Below, piece after piece: positions 62,201-64,000 of a DNA stretch of 64,000 bases. The notes beneath the pieces are model-generated. The model searched no databases, had not been told where the DNA came from, and worked only from the letters and a program-made list of their open reading frames with translations. This stretch comes from Mesorhabditis belari (Eukaryota > Nematoda > Chromadorea > Rhabditida > Rhabditidae), in assembly GCA_958450365.1 (NCBI GenBank), contig CAUEEP010000914.1:1-64000 (forward strand), given 5' to 3'. Every line of letters begins with the position of its first letter. Position 1 is the stretch's first letter. The translations under genes were made by a program, and so were the position numbers.

Positions 62201-64000
62201 AAATAATCTTTCTTATCTGTAAAGTGAAATTTGAAAACAGAGTATGGAACGGCTTTTAATGAATATAGAATCTTGAAGGAGTCCTTTGCATTGCGGAAAG
62301 ATACAGAAAGTTTTGTTATGTTTTGGGAAAATTCCAAGCAAAGGCAACCAATGCTTTTAAAAAGAAAAGCTAAACGAGAAAAAATAACCTCAGCGAAAAC
62401 AGCCAAAACAAGCTGTCAACAAGTGGGGGTTTTTCGAGAAGAAAAGCTCAATCAAAAAAGATATAGAAAAAGGAGAAGAGATGTTTTGAAGTATGAATGG
62501 TATAAACAAAAAAAGATTCAAACACATTGATATCAGTCACTCCAAGTATGTGATGGATTCCAAACCTTTAATGTCTGGCGTACCAAAGGCTGATCTCAAT
62601 AAAAATATTGAGAAAAAGTGTTTGTCTTTGAAAGCATCTTCTTGTAGTTTCTTTTTTCCCCACAATCCTTACACATTTCCGAGGACATCCCAATTCTCTC
62701 TTTTCTATTATCTCTTTGACTTTATGAACAAAAAGAAAAGTGCATAAGTGCACGAACACCTGACTCTTTCAACTCTATTTTGAGATTTCCTCTTTCATCA
62801 TTTCGAGAGAATATCAAAAAGTTTGTTTGGGGATTTTCCTTGAAATTTTCTCCCAGATTTAGCCTAAATTTGCCATATTTTTGACATATTTGTGTTGTGT
62901 TTGAGAAAAATTTTTGTTAAAGATCAATTTTTAATTACATAAACTCAAATTCTTTCTTTAAATTTTTCTTTAAATTTAACGATTTGTTCAGCTTTAGGTG
63001 TTCATAAAAGCTCAAGAGCCTTTGACGAATTTTATGTGGAAATTTTAGAGGTTTGACGTCTAAAGCAGCACATGGCATTCCTCTTTCAAGTGTTTTTTGC
63101 GCTCGAGAAAGCTCAAGTAATGAGTTCCACAAAAATTCTTCCCGAGAAACGAATTTTGGGGGAAAAGATTGAAAAATATATTTCAAGCAATTCCCAATTT
63201 TACCACAATCCCCATTTCTCAAAACTGGATACCTCAGCTTTTAGGCTTTATCTAGAAAGAAAACAAGTCGAAGGAGTGCATTTGTGTTTCAAAGTGGAGT
63301 TATTCGGAGAAGATTTATGCAAATTTCCCTTTCAAGTAGTGGATGATTGAATATTGGAGGAATAAAGATTGTCTTTGAAAAGTGGAGAGTTAGTTGAGGA
63401 AAACTAGAATTTCGATTCCAGCTTTCCTCAGCAAATTATCTAGTTGGCTAGGTGAAATTGGATAAAAATCTACTCAAATTGGAATTCAGCTATTCAGCTC
63501 AAAGCTACTCAAATTGGAATTGGAATTCGGCTGAGATCGAGTGGGATAAATGTTTAGAGTGTTAACTCAAGTATGATATTCATTCATTCTTTAACGTGTA
63601 TTTTTTAAAGTACTTTCTACTTTAAAGTACAGGATTATCGTACTTCAAAAATTGTGCTAACTATAATATAAGACAATGTTAAACGTTTCTTTTCTCCAAA
63701 ATAATTTCATCAACAATTTTTCCTCCAAATTCTTCATTTCAAAAACTTTTCCCAAAAATGTTTTCAAGATCGAGTTTCGTTTCTCTTGATTCACCCCGTT
63801 TCTCATAAAAACATGATTGATTTTTCAACGTCGATTGATTAAAAGTTGAAACACTTGGGTAAAGAACTTTTTATCGAAAAATTGCTATAGATCGGTAAGA
63901 GACGGGGAATTTCTGAGTAGAAAAAAGGTAAACTTTGAAGAAAAGAAGAGCACTCAAATGGGAAAAATAGGAAAACTTCTCTCACATCAGAACTGACTAA
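56254..64000. other. 7.7 kb without a supportable gene
   Basis: The + strand is purine-rich over most of 57,100-62,000 (runs of GAAAAG, GAGAAA), meaning the minus strand is T/C-rich, as the sense strand of introns is elsewhere in this window. This fits upstream and first-intron DNA of the minus-strand gene at 54,411-56,253. A TATA-like TTTATATAGGG lies at 62,043. A G-rich block lies at 60,264-60,300. Short ORFs (for example 62,231-62,530 and 56,737-57,051) look like translated low-complexity DNA. Confidence 0.55.

Noticed and set aside
62231..62530. Lysine-rich 99-codon ORF
   Set aside because: The composition follows the local purine-rich strand bias. No splice signal, domain or conserved-looking motif was seen. 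The TATA-like site at 62,043 is not enough support.

Overview
The window is nematode nuclear DNA. It carries long arrays of the nematode telomere hexamer TTAGGC/GCCTAA. Protein-coding genes are split into many small exons by GT...TTTCAG introns, often 40-60 bp long, in an AT-rich background. No rRNA, canonical tRNA gene, CRISPR array or bacterial-type gene was seen. The species was not identified.

Layout. A single huge inverted repeat dominates the first two thirds. It folds at about 19,630, where a TTAGGC array (18,746-19,628) meets a GCCTAA array (19,633-20,487) head to head. Right of the fold come about 2.8 kb of subtelomere and then two very large multi-exon genes on the + strand. Gene A (23,312-32,971) and gene B (33,131-50,728) encode serine/proline/arginine-rich scaffold-like proteins that I do not recognise. 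A short gap with a poly(A) signal and a trans-splice-like acceptor separates them, as in a nematode operon. Left of the fold the same DNA runs backwards to the window edge and beyond: position 20 matches about 43,755. For the first 3.8 kb the left copy is close to the right one. From about 15,700 to 1 it is heavily degraded, about 22% shorter and visibly GC-richer, and no exon or splice pattern survives. The left arm is therefore either an assembly/read fold-back artefact at a chromosome end (favoured) or a decayed sister-telomere fusion.

Downstream of gene B is a DUSP12/YVH1-type dual-specificity phosphatase (51,696-53,498, +), complete with its C-terminal zinc-binding domain. On the opposite strand lies a small membrane-protein gene (54,411-56,253) whose best splice model ends in a polybasic CaaX-like tail. 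From 56,254 to 64,000 I found no supportable gene; the purine-rich + strand fits upstream or intronic DNA of that minus-strand gene.

Mobile elements sit mainly in the introns of genes A and B. They include mariner-like short elements, one keeping the N-terminus of a mariner transposase, several fold-back MITEs, and one fold-back element whose arms end in a tRNA A-box-like sequence. Gene structures were read by eye from splice signals and reading phase. Exon ends are good to about 1-3 bp where stated, and the few phase conflicts are reported.
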